Source: Komagataeibacter intermedius TF2 (GTDB lineage: Bacteria; Pseudomonadota; Alphaproteobacteria; Acetobacterales; Acetobacteraceae). Taken from it: 64,000 nucleotides of DNA. The position numbers and the translations under genes are program-made. This document shows, piece by piece, positions 27,967-36,084 of this stretch. The stretch's first letter is position 1; each line of letters begins with the position of its first letter. The notes under the pieces were generated by a model. That model saw only the letters and a program-made list of their open reading frames with translations, did not search any database and had not been told where the DNA came from. The stretch covers positions 62,001 to 126,000 of the forward strand of contig NZ_BANF01000031.1 in NCBI RefSeq assembly GCF_000964425.1, read 5' to 3'.

Positions 27967-28991
27967 GTGTCGCTGCTGGCGGGGAAAATGCGTGGCGGCA
28001 GGGGCGTTCCCTCGACCGGCAGCACGCAGGCTGCGGCATGGTTTGGACCAAGCGGCGCCAGCGCGGGCGGGGTCGTGGTGCAGGCCGCGTGGACATGGGC
28101 GCAGCGCGGGCCGAAGGCGCAGCCGGCGGGACGGTCCATGGGCGCGGGGGGCGTGCCGGAAATGGCGGGCAGCCGGTCGGGGCGGGGGCCATAAAGCGGC
28201 GGGATGGAATCCAGCAGGGCCGCTGTATAAGGGTGGCCGGGCCGGTCAAACACGCGCGCCGTCGGTCCCGTTTCCGCCACCCGGCCGGAATACAGCACCA
28301 GCGTGCTGTCGCAGGTCTGGGCCACGACGCCCATGTCATGCGTGATCAGCAGCACGGACGACCCATGCGTGCCACGTAGCGAACGGATCAGGTCAAGGAT
28401 CTGCGCCTGCACCGTGACATCCAGCGCCGTTGTCGGTTCATCGGCAATCAGCAGGGTGGGGTTGCATGACAGCGCCATGGCGATCATCGCGCGCTGGCGC
28501 AGGCCGCCCGACAGCTGGTGGGGGTAGCGCCGTGCCACGCGTTCGGGGTCGGGCACGCCCATTTCCCCCAGTATCCGCACGGTGCGCGCACGCGCCTGCG
28601 CGCGGGTCAGGCGTTCATGGGCGCGGATCTGCTCATCGATCTGCCAGCCAATGGTATAGACGGGGGTAAAGGCCGTCATCGGGTCCTGAAAGATCATGGC
28701 GATGTCACGCCCGCGCAGGCGGCGCATCTGCCGTGGGGGCAGGCCGATCAGTTCACGCCCGCGAAAGCGCACCGACCCGCTGACCCGCATCCCTGGCGCG
28801 TCGATCAGGCCCATGATCGCCATGGCGGTAACGGACTTTCCGGACCCGGATTCCCCCACCAGCCCCAGTATCCCGGCTTCGGGCATGGTGAAGGAGACAT
28901 GCTCCACGATCGGCACCATGCCCCCCCGCGCGGGGAAACCGATGCACAGGTCGCGTACGTCCAGCAGCGGGATGGGACAGTCAGCGGGCAT
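27957..28991 (-). CDS. dppD: Dipeptide/oligopeptide ABC transporter ATP-binding protein (DppD/OppD)
   Basis: 344-residue ATPase with Walker [14 protein letters not shown], signature [11 protein letters not shown], Walker [15 protein letters not shown] and the C-terminal oligo_HPY segment [16 protein letters not shown] use ATG 28991 ([10 protein letters not shown]), which overlaps the permease stop by 11 bp; an in-frame start at 29009 would overlap by 29 bp. Partner of DppF. Confidence 0.93.
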   Translation of the reverse strand: MPADCPIPLLDVRDLCIGFPARGGMVPIVEHVSFTMPEAGILGLVGESGSGKSVTAMAIMGLIDAPGMRVSGSVRFRGRELIGLPPRQMRRLRGRDIAMIFQDPMTAFTPVYTIGWQIDEQIRAHERLTRAQARARTVRILGEMGVPDPERVARRYPHQLSGGLRQRAMIAMALSCNPTLLIADEPTTALDVTVQAQILDLIRSLRGTHGSSVLLITHDMGVVAQTCDSTLVLYSGRVAETGPTARVFDRPGHPYTAALLDSIPPLYGPRPDRLPAISGTPPAPMDRPAGCAFGPRCAHVHAACTTTPPALAPLGPNHAAACVLPVEGTPLPPRIFPASSDTCP

Positions 28992-29952
28992 CACGCACCC
29001 TTGGGTCAAGGAACAGGTAGATCACGTCAACCGCTGCATTGGCCAGCACCACGAACACGGCGGAATACATGACGGTGGCCATGATGACGGGCAGGTCCAG
29101 CGTGGTCAGCGCGCGATAGGTCAGCCGCCCGACACCGGGCAGGCCGAACACCACTTCCGTCAGCAGCGCGCCACCGCCCACAAGCTGAGCGAAATCCATT
29201 CCGAACAGGGAAACGAACGTGACCATGGACGTGCGCAGCCCATGCCACAGCAGGATACGCGCGGGCGACAGTCCCTTGGCGCGCGCCGTGCGCATGAAGT
29301 CCTCGCCCGCCAGTGTGACAAGGTCGGTGCGCAGCACGCGGCTGTATATGCCAATGAACATGACCGCCAGCACGACCCACGGAATGACCAGTGCCCGGAA
29401 CCACCCCGAGGGGCTCTGGCTGAACGGTACGTAACCCAGTCCCGGCACCCATGAAAACAGCCATGTGTCGTGGTAACGGCTCTGGGTTACAAGGTTGGCG
29501 ACTTCCCCCAGCCAGAATACGGGAATGGAAATTCCCACCAGCCCCAGCATCATCAGCCCCCGGTCCACCCATGTTCCCTTCATGGCGGCGGCCATCGTGC
29601 CCATGGCGATGGATACCGTAACCCAGATGAATGCCGCCCCGCAGACAAGGCAGGCCGTAACGGGGGCGGCCTGCAGGATTTCGGGCACCACCAGTTCGCC
29701 CCGGTCGGCATAGGATGCAAGGTCGCGGGTGATGAACAGTTTCTTCATCATGATTGCGTACTGCACCGGCAATGGTCGGTCGAAGCCGTATTCGTGGCGT
29801 ATTTTTTCCATGATCTGTGGCGATGCGTTCCGCCCGGCAATGCGCGCGGTCGGGTCCACGCCGGGAGTGGCGAAAAACACGCCAAACACCAGCACCGACA
29901 CGCCAAACAGCACCAGCAGCGTCTGGCCCGCGCGGCGCAGCACGGCGGTCAT
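28981..29952 (-). CDS. dppB: Dipeptide ABC transporter permease (DppB/OppB)
   Basis: 323-residue inner-membrane permease with about six hydrophobic segments: N-terminal VLFGVSVLVFGVFFATPGVD, the cytoplasmic EAA loop in FMRTARAKGLSPARILLWHG, and VVFGLPGVGRLTYRALTTLD near the C-terminus, all DppB-type. The periplasmic loop between the first two helices is long. Its start overlaps the dppC stop by 4 bp. Confidence 0.93.
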   Translation of the reverse strand: MTAVLRRAGQTLLVLFGVSVLVFGVFFATPGVDPTARIAGRNASPQIMEKIRHEYGFDRPLPVQYAIMMKKLFITRDLASYADRGELVVPEILQAAPVTACLVCGAAFIWVTVSIAMGTMAAAMKGTWVDRGLMMLGLVGISIPVFWLGEVANLVTQSRYHDTWLFSWVPGLGYVPFSQSPSGWFRALVIPWVVLAVMFIGIYSRVLRTDLVTLAGEDFMRTARAKGLSPARILLWHGLRTSMVTFVSLFGMDFAQLVGGGALLTEVVFGLPGVGRLTYRALTTLDLPVIMATVMYSAVFVVLANAAVDVIYLFLDPRVRDAR

Positions 29953-30950
29953 GACCGCCGCCCCCCGTCACGCACGTCCAGCGCATCGCGCAGCCCGTCG
30001 CCCAGAATATTGAGCGCAAGAACCACCGTCACGATCGCAAGCCCCGGCGCCACGGCCACCATGGGACGGGTATAGATCAGGCCCTCGCCATCCTGGATGA
30101 TGGTCCCCCACGAAGGCTGTGGCGCCTGCACCCCCAGCGAGAGGAAGGACAGCGCGCTTTCGGCCAGCAGCGCCAGCGCCATCAGCAGTGGGCCAAGCGT
30201 CACCAGCGTGGTCATGACATTGGGCACGATGTCACGCAGCATGATCCGCCATCCTGGCACGCCCAGACAGCGTGCAGCGATGACGAATTCCGCCTGGCGC
30301 AACGCCATGACCCGCCCGCGTATCGGGCGCGCGGCATAGGGTACGTAAACCAGCGCGATGATCAGGACGGGAACAAGCAGGCTGTCCGCCCGCAGCACGA
30401 ACGGGCCAAGGCGCATCTGCTGGCTGACCATGACAATGGAAAGCGATATGGCGAACAGGTAGACCGGCACCGCCCACATGATGTCCATGAGCCGCGACAG
30501 GATGGTATCGACAATCCCGCCGAAAAAACCCGCCACGATCCCCACCGTCGCTGCCAGCAGCAGGCACAGCACCGCCGCCGCCGCTGAAATCAGCAGCGAA
30601 TTGCGGCCCCCATACAGCAGCCGCGCCATAACATCGCGCCCCTGGCTGTCCGCACCCAGCAGATAGGTGGCGCGCCATGTTGGCCCGATGGGGCTGAGGC
30701 CAAGATGCAGCGGGTTGTCATCGGGCTGCATGATGTCCACTTCCCGCCCGTCCAGCATGACGGTGCCCGCCACGGTAGACTGGAACGGATTGGTTCGCGC
30801 CACGTCACGGGCATAGATTGGGGCCAGCAGGCACGCCACCGTCACGGCCACAAGCATGCCCAGCGCCACCATTGCCGATGGGGTGCGTGCAAGCCTGCCT
30901 GCGGCCTGCCGCCATGGGCCGGGGGGTACGGGCTGGGTCGGGGCGGGCAT
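29949..30950 (-). CDS. dppC: Dipeptide ABC transporter permease (DppC/OppC)
   Basis: 333-residue permease with the OppC N-terminal extension (residues 1-~90 including one membrane segment) and LLGADSQGRDVMARLLYGGR, a DppC hallmark. The EAA loop is in EFVIAARCLGVPGWRIMLRD, and SFLSLGVQAPQPSWGTIIQD is near the C-terminus. First gene of the operon dppC-dppB-dppD-dppF. The usual periplasmic binding-protein gene is missing both before and after the operon. Confidence 0.93.
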   Translation of the reverse strand: MPAPTQPVPPGPWRQAAGRLARTPSAMVALGMLVAVTVACLLAPIYARDVARTNPFQSTVAGTVMLDGREVDIMQPDDNPLHLGLSPIGPTWRATYLLGADSQGRDVMARLLYGGRNSLLISAAAAVLCLLLAATVGIVAGFFGGIVDTILSRLMDIMWAVPVYLFAISLSIVMVSQQMRLGPFVLRADSLLVPVLIIALVYVPYAARPIRGRVMALRQAEFVIAARCLGVPGWRIMLRDIVPNVMTTLVTLGPLLMALALLAESALSFLSLGVQAPQPSWGTIIQDGEGLIYTRPMVAVAPGLAIVTVVLALNILGDGLRDALDVRDGGRRS

Positions 30951-31319
30951 GGTGGTATGGCACTCGGAAACTTGGGATCAGGACGCACGAACAGGGTGGC
31001 ACCATATCCCCCGCTTGCGAAGGGGCGGGTATGGTCAGGGGCATGTTTTACCCCATTTCAAAGGCTGTTTAAAAAGTCAGCTCATGATGGTGTTTTAAAG
31101 CCAAAGGACGTTTTTGGTGAAGCTTTTTGCAGAAAGCTGCGACAGAACGAGAACGCCACCTTTTTAAAAAAAGGTGGCGCCCCGGAACTTTTCCCGTTTT
31201 TCATCCCCGTCATAGCCTTGGGACCGGGTGAGGATGGCCATGTTCGCGGCATGGGCAGGGCGCGTGGCACCTACGGTATGCGCCTGCCGGTGCCTGGTCC
31301 GCGCAGGTGGCGGGAGGCG
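30951..31319. other. Intergenic region with dpp promoter side and a full repeat
   Basis: About 370 bp between dppC and the AGE-epimerase gene. It contains the most complete copy of the dispersed repeat (31109-31192). No binding-protein gene or other ORF was found. Confidence 0.5.
31109..31192 (+). repeat. Dispersed two-hairpin repeat, best copy
   Basis: Left half CGTTTTTGGTGAAGCTTTTT...AAAGC, spacer, then CGCCACCTTTTT/AAAAAGGTGGCG (31154-31179, perfect stem) and CCCGGAACTTTT. Reverse-complementing the right half gives AAAAGTTCCGGGGCGCCACC, visibly related to the left half, so the element is itself an inverted repeat of about 84 bp. Confidence 0.75.
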
Positions 31320-32630
31320 TCAGGAATCTGTCGTATCCCGTGCCGGATCCGGTATCGTACCATGGTTTTCCAACAGGGCCACGGCGGTCGCGAAACTGGG
31401 GGCAAGGGGCAGCAGTGGAGTCATGGTGGCCTGCCATGCATGGTACAAATCGGCCTTGCCTTCATACACCACGGCGGATGGCCGGTTGTCGCGGTCCAGT
31501 TCCTGTATCCAGCCGCCACGCCTGCGGTCGATCATGAAGGTGTCGATATAGTCCCACAGGGTGCGGTACCACTGTTCATACCGTCGGTGGCCCGTGCGTT
31601 TCAGCAGGGCGGCCGCCGCGGTCATGGCCTCTGCCTGGCACCAGTGGGGACGGTTATGCACCATGGGGTCATGATTCCAGTCGATGGTGTACAGCAGGCC
31701 CGGCGCGCCATCACGCGCCCAGCCGGCGGTCATGCCCGAATGGAACAGTTCGATGGCATCTTCCATAAGCCACGATGGCGCGCGCCCGTCCGCGCGCAGC
31801 AGGGCAGCTTCCAGTTTGAGCAGCAGGTGCGCCCATTCGGTGAAATGGCCCGGCGTCATGCCATACGGGCGCAGGGCGTCGGTGGGCCGGTCGCGGTTAT
31901 AATCCTTCAGCATGCGCCAGTCGCGGCTGTAATGTTCGGGCAGGCTGTATCCGGCATCACGCGCCAGCGTGTGGATGAAGCGTTCAGCCACCCGCACGGC
32001 CCTGTTGCGCCACAACGGGTCGCCCGTTACATCCGCGACCGCCATGCAGGCCTCGACCGAATGCATGTTGGCGTTTGCACCCCGGTAATCTTCCTCATCC
32101 GACCAGTCTGCAGCGAAACTCTCACGGAAAACGCCTTCGTCCTCGCTCCAGAAATGCCGCTCCCAGACCGCCAGCGCCTTATCAAGCAGCCTGCGTGCGC
32201 CTTTAACGCCCGCAACAGTGGCGGATGACGCGGCCAGCACGACAAACGCGTGTAGATAGGCCTGTTTGCGACCGCCGCCGTGCTGCTGTTCATCCGTGGG
32301 TGGGGCAAGGAACCAGCCCCCGTTTTCATGATCCGCCAGCGGGCCAAGAAGGGACGCCACCCCATGCGCCGCCAGCGGCCCGCAACCGGGCAGGCCGCGT
32401 CCCGTCGCCACGGCATGGACATGCGTCATGCGCGCCCCCAGCGTGGCGTCGGATACGGCCCCCGGCTGCAGGTTGCCGCAGTCATTCAGCGCGGCGAACC
32501 CGTCAGGCACCCGGGCGGGCCTGTAGAAATCCAGCAGCCGCTGCCCCTGCATGTCCAGCCAGCGCTGGTGCGGCCCACGACGCAGCCACGAGGAAACCGG
32601 CACCATGAGCGCGGGCAGGGTTTCACCCAT
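31320..32630 (-). CDS. AGE-family sugar epimerase/isomerase
   Basis: 436-residue (alpha/alpha)6-barrel protein of the N-acylglucosamine 2-epimerase family, which also contains cellobiose 2-epimerases, mannose isomerases and YihS. Visible family signatures are YLHAFVVLAAS, ANANMHSVEACMAVADVTGD, GMTPGHFTEWAHLLLKLE and NRPHWCQAEAM, which bring the catalytic His and Glu residues. The ATG overlaps the upstream SDR gene by 8 bp, indicating co-translation. Which sugar is used cannot be told; the pairing with an NADP SDR suggests sugar or polyol metabolism. Confidence 0.85.
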   Translation of the reverse strand: MGETLPALMVPVSSWLRRGPHQRWLDMQGQRLLDFYRPARVPDGFAALNDCGNLQPGAVSDATLGARMTHVHAVATGRGLPGCGPLAAHGVASLLGPLADHENGGWFLAPPTDEQQHGGGRKQAYLHAFVVLAASSATVAGVKGARRLLDKALAVWERHFWSEDEGVFRESFAADWSDEEDYRGANANMHSVEACMAVADVTGDPLWRNRAVRVAERFIHTLARDAGYSLPEHYSRDWRMLKDYNRDRPTDALRPYGMTPGHFTEWAHLLLKLEAALLRADGRAPSWLMEDAIELFHSGMTAGWARDGAPGLLYTIDWNHDPMVHNRPHWCQAEAMTAAAALLKRTGHRRYEQWYRTLWDYIDTFMIDRRRGGWIQELDRDNRPSAVVYEGKADLYHAWQATMTPLLPLAPSFATAVALLENHGTIPDPARDTTDS

Positions 32631-33483
32631 TGATGATCATGCCCCCGTTTACATGCAGCGTCTGTCCCGTCACGTACGAAGAATCCCGGGCGGCGAGATA
32701 GACATAGGCCGGACCCAGCTCACTGGGCTGGCCAATGCGGCCCAGCGGCGTATCCTTGCCAAGGCTGGCCACGGCCTGCGGGTCCACCGGCCCCCAGCTT
32801 GCGGGCTGCAGTGGCGTCCAGACCGGGCCGGGGGCAACCGCATTGACCCGTATGCCCCGTGGCGCAAGCTGGAGCGCAAGGGCGCGGGTAAAACCCATTT
32901 CCGCGCCCTTGGTCGTGGTATAGGCGACCAGTGACGCATTGCCCGCAAACGCGTTGACCGAGGAGGTATTGATAATGACGCTGTCCCGTCCCAGATGCGG
33001 CAGCGCCGCACGGGTCAGGTAGAAATAGCCGTTGATGTTGACATCCATATGACGCTGCCAGACCTCGTCCGAAATATCGGTCAGGTCATTGCTGACGTAC
33101 TGGACGGACGCATTGTTGACCACGATATCCAGTCCGCCAAGGGCCTGTACCGTGCGTGTGACCGCGTCATCGCAGGTGGCGCTGTGGGCGACGTCGCCCC
33201 GTATGGCCAGTGCGCGCACGCCTTCGGCCTGTGCCAGACGGACGGTTTCATTCGCGTCCTCGTCTTCTTCCAGGTACACGATGGCGACATCCGCGCCTTC
33301 ACGTGCGAAATGCAGGGCGGCGGCCCGCCCGATGCCACTGTCGCCGCCGCTGACCAGCGCCCTGCGGCCCTTCAGCTTGCCGCTGCCCTGATAATCGGCG
33401 CGGATATGTTCAGCCGGTGGGTCAAGCAGCCGTTCAAGGCCGGGCTGGTGGGGTTGGCTCTGGGCGGGAATGCTACGGGGCAT
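32623..33483 (-). CDS. SDR-family oxidoreductase (YghA/glucose dehydrogenase-like)
   Basis: 286-residue classical short-chain dehydrogenase with an N-terminal extension typical of YghA-type enzymes (PAEHIRADYQGSGKLKGRRA). Cofactor motif SGGDSGIG, catalytic Ser in INTSSVNAF, and YxxxK as YTTTKGAEMGF. The start at 33483 (MPRSIPAQSQ) is preferred; longer in-frame versions to 33609 are His/Arg-rich and unconserved. Its stop overlaps the AGE-epimerase start by 8 bp. Confidence 0.88.
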   Translation of the reverse strand: MPRSIPAQSQPHQPGLERLLDPPAEHIRADYQGSGKLKGRRALVSGGDSGIGRAAALHFAREGADVAIVYLEEDEDANETVRLAQAEGVRALAIRGDVAHSATCDDAVTRTVQALGGLDIVVNNASVQYVSNDLTDISDEVWQRHMDVNINGYFYLTRAALPHLGRDSVIINTSSVNAFAGNASLVAYTTTKGAEMGFTRALALQLAPRGIRVNAVAPGPVWTPLQPASWGPVDPQAVASLGKDTPLGRIGQPSELGPAYVYLAARDSSYVTGQTLHVNGGMIING

Positions 33484-33803
33484 GCTGTGTTTCCATCGGG
33501 AGATGACAGGGGAAAGGAACGCCCGTCGGGCGTGCATGCAGGTCCAAACGTCGTGATGGCTGGATATGTTGCATGCCGGGATGCCTGTCCTTTGCACGGA
33601 CACGAACATGACAGGCTGCCTGCCGTGCCTGTTCCCAGGGTATCCGACAGATCATAAAAAAGCGTTACGGGATGCTGCCTTTGTTATGAAAAGAGCGGCT
33701 CCCGATTAAAAACCTGCAATCATGGGCAGTTCATGGCGAAGCTCTTTTGAAAAGCCGACACCCGAAAACTTTTATGGATCGCTGCGAAGCCATCCTGCGG
33801 GTA
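33484..33803. other. Intergenic region, no gene seen
   Basis: About 320 bp upstream of the SDR-epimerase operon. It contains its presumed promoter and one dispersed-repeat copy (33735-33774), which may terminate neither or both flanking transcripts. Confidence 0.45.
33735..33774 (+). repeat. Dispersed hairpin repeat copy
   Basis: GGCGAAGCTCTTTTGAAAAG followed by CCGACACCCGAAAACTTTTA: fusion-like copy in which the left stem arm runs into the right-half end signature. Confidence 0.6.
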
Positions 33804-34196
33804 TCAGGCCCCCATGCCTGCTTTCCTGACGGCCTGCGCACAGGCATCGCGCCGTGCCGGAATGTCGAAATCCGTCAGGCGGGGGGAGCCGTGCGTGCCC
33901 GGTTGCAGGACGCCTGCCGTGCCATAGGCATAATCCATGTTGCCCCGCTCATCGGCCGGGACGGCGCCTGTATTGTGGATCAGCGTGTCCAGCAGCGGGG
34001 TCGCGCCCGCGTGGTCCGCAAGGCCATTGCCAATGCAGAAATTCAGGTAACCCGCCAGCCGCGCGCCCGGCGCGGCGTCAATCATGGCCTGCGGCGTGAC
34101 GGTGGGAGCGGGGGCGGCCATGGCAGGCAGGCCCCCACCGGCCAGCGTGAGGCCAATCGCCATGACAGGCAGGGTTATGATCGGACGGTACGACAT
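33804..34196 (-). CDS. Exported DUF2501-like protein, unknown function
   Basis: 130 residues. The signal peptide is about 1-28 (TLPVMAIGLTLAGGGLPAMA). The mature part, AGYLNFCIGNGLADHAGATP, then a Tyr/Gly segment and DIPARRDACAQAVRKAG, follows the pattern of DUF2501/YjjA proteins (NxxGxLxYCVxxNxL ... Cys near the end). The two Cys residues could form a disulfide. ATG 34196 has AGGA eight bases upstream; longer starts lack this. DUF2501 membership is a reading by eye and not certain. Confidence 0.6.
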   Translation of the reverse strand: MSYRPIITLPVMAIGLTLAGGGLPAMAAPAPTVTPQAMIDAAPGARLAGYLNFCIGNGLADHAGATPLLDTLIHNTGAVPADERGNMDYAYGTAGVLQPGTHGSPRLTDFDIPARRDACAQAVRKAGMGA

Positions 34197-34638
34197 CTGG
34201 TGCATCCTGCTGCGGGACGTAGAATGACGTTGTGGCGTGGGGACGGGACGCTGGATCATGTCCTTTACCCCTCCAGTTGCCGCGGTCATAAACCCGCGAC
34301 AGGGCAACAGGTTGCATCGGCCCCGACAGGAAGGTGCCTGAGCATGATTTTCGGGATGCTGGCCCGAATGGAAGACTGGCTGGTGCGTGGACCTTTTCAG
34401 GGGCAGACGCCTGTCACCCCCGGTGCCTGCATGCCTTGGCCAACCATTCTGCCTGTGGCGCTGTCCTGACGGTCGAAATCACGCCGCGGGTCAGGATGCA
34501 TGGAAAAATTGCCGGGAACAATCCTGTGCCTGCGCTGGCGGGCACGTGCCGTTTTCGCATGATGTAAAGAGGATCGATACGGCACCGCACGGCATGAAGG
34601 GGAATATATCACCCCCATGCCATGTCGGGCTGAGTGGT
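34197..34638. other. Intergenic stretch, no gene seen
   Basis: About 440 bp. A frame from ATG 34344 to 34469 encodes 41 residues but its AGGAAGG motif is 12 bases away and no similarity is apparent. I see no terminator or repeat that explains the length. Confidence 0.4.
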
Positions 34639-34881
34639 TTATTTCTTCGCGGCCGCGCGCTTGCCCAGAAGCTGGATTTCAGCAGCATTGACGCCGTCGG
34701 GGTCAAGGGCGGCCCGTCTGGCGATTGCCTGCTCTTCCTCCGTGGCGTGTTCGCCGCTTTTCAGCACGTGTTCAGCCAGACGGATGGTTTCCGCTTTTGT
34801 CATGATGGCAGGGGAATGTGTCGCCTTGCGCACCAGGTCATGAATGGAACCGGCGGCATGGGGAACCTTGTGATCGGACAT
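34639..34881 (-). CDS. Small charged orphan protein (80 aa)
   Basis: 80 residues, soluble, rich in Ala, Lys, Glu and His (MSDHKVPHAAGSIHDLVRK ... LGKRAAAKK), predicted mostly helical. AAGGAG sits 11 bases before ATG 34881, and the codon use looks like the neighbours, so I regard it as a real gene. No domain recognised. A perfect 16-bp palindrome (34903-34918) lies directly upstream of the ribosome-binding site, so expression is probably tightly regulated. First of a run of small orphan genes extending to 35890. Confidence 0.65.
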   Translation of the reverse strand: MSDHKVPHAAGSIHDLVRKATHSPAIMTKAETIRLAEHVLKSGEHATEEEQAIARRAALDPDGVNAAEIQLLGKRAAAKK

Positions 34882-34902
34882 GTTAAGATAACTCCTTATG
34901 AT

Positions 34903-34918
34903 ATCAACATATGTTGAT
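34903..34918. promoter_or_regulatory. Perfect 16-bp palindrome upstream of the 80-aa orphan gene
   Basis: ATCAACAT-ATGTTGAT, no mismatches, placed 22-37 bp before the start codon and overlapping the probable promoter. MarR-, TetR- or HTH-Xre-type repressors bind sites of this form; the actual factor is unknown. Confidence 0.5.
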
Positions 34919-35077
34919 GGTCAGAGAGAGTGCTTCAATGCGGGAATACAAATATTTTCCATAAGCATTCCGGATCAATACATATTTATATATGTGATAT
35001 ATGATATTCCATGCCATGAATACCATCGTGCGCATACAATAGACCGGGCGTGCCTGCTCGACCTGTCCGGTGTCGCA

Positions 35078-35416
35078 TCAGGGCAGGAGGGTGATCAGGT
35101 CGCCAAGCAGGTTGTCAAGGAATGTGTGGGGCGAAGCCGTATCATCCGACGTCGATGCCGCCGTCGTGGTGGGGGCGGTCGCAGGTGGCGGCGGGTTCTT
35201 GCCGGATGCAAGCTGCCACAGATATTCGGCCCACTGCCGTTCGGCCTGCATGGACACGGCTGCCCTGCGCAGGTTGCCTAGTGCCTGAACGGCGTTCTGG
35301 TCGCCGCGCCGGACAAGGGGGATCAGTGCTTCGGCTGCATCACTGACACGCGCCTGACTGTCCTCGATATGGGTGCCCAGCGTGAAGTAGGCTTCGGCAA
35401 TGGTCTTGGGGTCCAT
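35078..35416 (-). CDS. Small helical orphan protein with Pro/Thr-rich tail
   Basis: 112 residues. The first 75 (MDPKTIAEAYFTLGTHIEDS ... AVQALGNLRRAAVSM ... YLWQLASG) look like an alpha-helical bundle; then a Pro/Ala/Thr/Ser linker (PPPPATAPTTTAASTSDD) leads to an amphipathic C-terminal helix ending DLITLLP. ATG 35416 is preferred, with GGAGAGGA about 11 bases upstream; a GTG at 35437 is the longer option. No known domain recognised. Part of the small orphan cluster. Confidence 0.6.
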   Translation of the reverse strand: MDPKTIAEAYFTLGTHIEDSQARVSDAAEALIPLVRRGDQNAVQALGNLRRAAVSMQAERQWAEYLWQLASGKNPPPPATAPTTTAASTSDDTASPHTFLDNLLGDLITLLP

Positions 35417-35530
35417 GATGTACTCTGTCCTCTCCACGGCAATCGGGACGCCAGCCTAACGTACCGGCGGCAGCGACGCCAATCAGGGGAGGTATGACAC
35501 CCCGACGGGACAGCACATGACAGGATGGCA

Positions 35531-35563
35531 GAAAGCCCGGCGGCACTGCGCCACCGGGCTTTC
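35531..35563. terminator. Strong hairpin downstream of the small membrane-protein genes
   Basis: GAAAGCCCGG (35531-35540) pairs with CCGGGCTTTC (35554-35563); an inner GGC/GCC extends the stem. It is positioned right after the 44-aa gene on the reverse strand and is A/T-flanked on both sides, so it could work bidirectionally. Confidence 0.65.
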
Positions 35564-35586
35564 GGCAAAAAGGGATGCGGGGAATG

Positions 35587-35721
35587 TCAGAACAGGAATA
35601 TCATGGCCGTGGACAGCGCGAACGCGGCGGCGATCAGTGCCGGCCCCGCAATATCCCATCTGCCCATCCACCCTGTTCGTGGTATGCCAGCCAGACGCTG
35701 GCGTCGCAGGTATGTCCACAT
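35587..35721 (-). CDS. 44-aa small membrane protein
   Basis: MWTYLRRQRLAGIPRTGWMG followed by one hydrophobic segment (PALIAAAFALSTAMIFLF) to the C-terminus. GGAGG is ideally placed six bases before ATG 35721. A longer in-frame reading to 35814 lacks a ribosome-binding site. Basic N-terminus and C-terminal helix suggest N-in orientation in the inner membrane. No family recognised. Lies 61 bp downstream of another small membrane-protein gene and is closed by the hairpin at 35531-35563. Confidence 0.6.
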   Translation of the reverse strand: MWTYLRRQRLAGIPRTGWMGRWDIAGPALIAAAFALSTAMIFLF

Positions 35722-35782
35722 TGCAGCCTCCGGTAGATGTAGTGCGGCACAGGCGATGCGTCCATGGGACGCGCCTGCACCA

Positions 35783-35890
35783 TCAGATGAAGATGAACGA
35801 CAGCCATAGGGCAAGGGTCAGCAGGACCATGCCAATACCGATCATGTCGATCGTGTCGGGGTTCGAACGGTAACGTGTTTCCCTGACCAT
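35783..35890 (-). CDS. 35-aa single-helix membrane protein
   Basis: MVRETRYRSNPDTIDMIGIG then MVLLTLALWLSFIFI, a single C-terminal membrane helix. GGAGGT lies four to five bases before ATG 35890, one of the best ribosome-binding sites in the window, which is why I call it despite its size. The layout (charged N-tail, one C-terminal helix) resembles regulatory membrane microproteins; a role is not known. Likely co-transcribed with the 44-aa gene downstream. Confidence 0.6.
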   Translation of the reverse strand: MVRETRYRSNPDTIDMIGIGMVLLTLALWLSFIFI

Positions 35891-36084
35891 GGTGACCTCC
35901 AGTCCGGACGGAAAGAAACCGCCCGATGGATGCCATGTAGGCAGCCCCCACCTGCCCCGAAAGGGGGACATGACCCCGCAGGCGGGCAGGCAGGCAGGAT
36001 CTGCCATCACGTTTCCGGCATCATGCCGGCCAGTCCGCCACGATGGCGGTACCCCGGCGGGGACAGGGCGGCCAGTCGGCCGGA

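Noticed and set aside
25022-30950. A single peptide/aromatic catabolic operon joining dppCBDF with the hydratase and dehydrogenase
   Set aside because: A 234-bp gap separates the two groups and no pathway enzyme links them; treated as neighbours only.
30705-32228. 507-aa open frame on the + strand
   Set aside because: Runs antisense through dppC, the repeat element and the AGE-epimerase gene; no domain, and both antisense genes are well supported.
33747-34469. 240-aa open frame on the + strand, including a 41-aa tail from 34344
   Set aside because: Mostly antisense to the DUF2501-like exported gene; the tail has only a distant purine-rich motif and no similarity.
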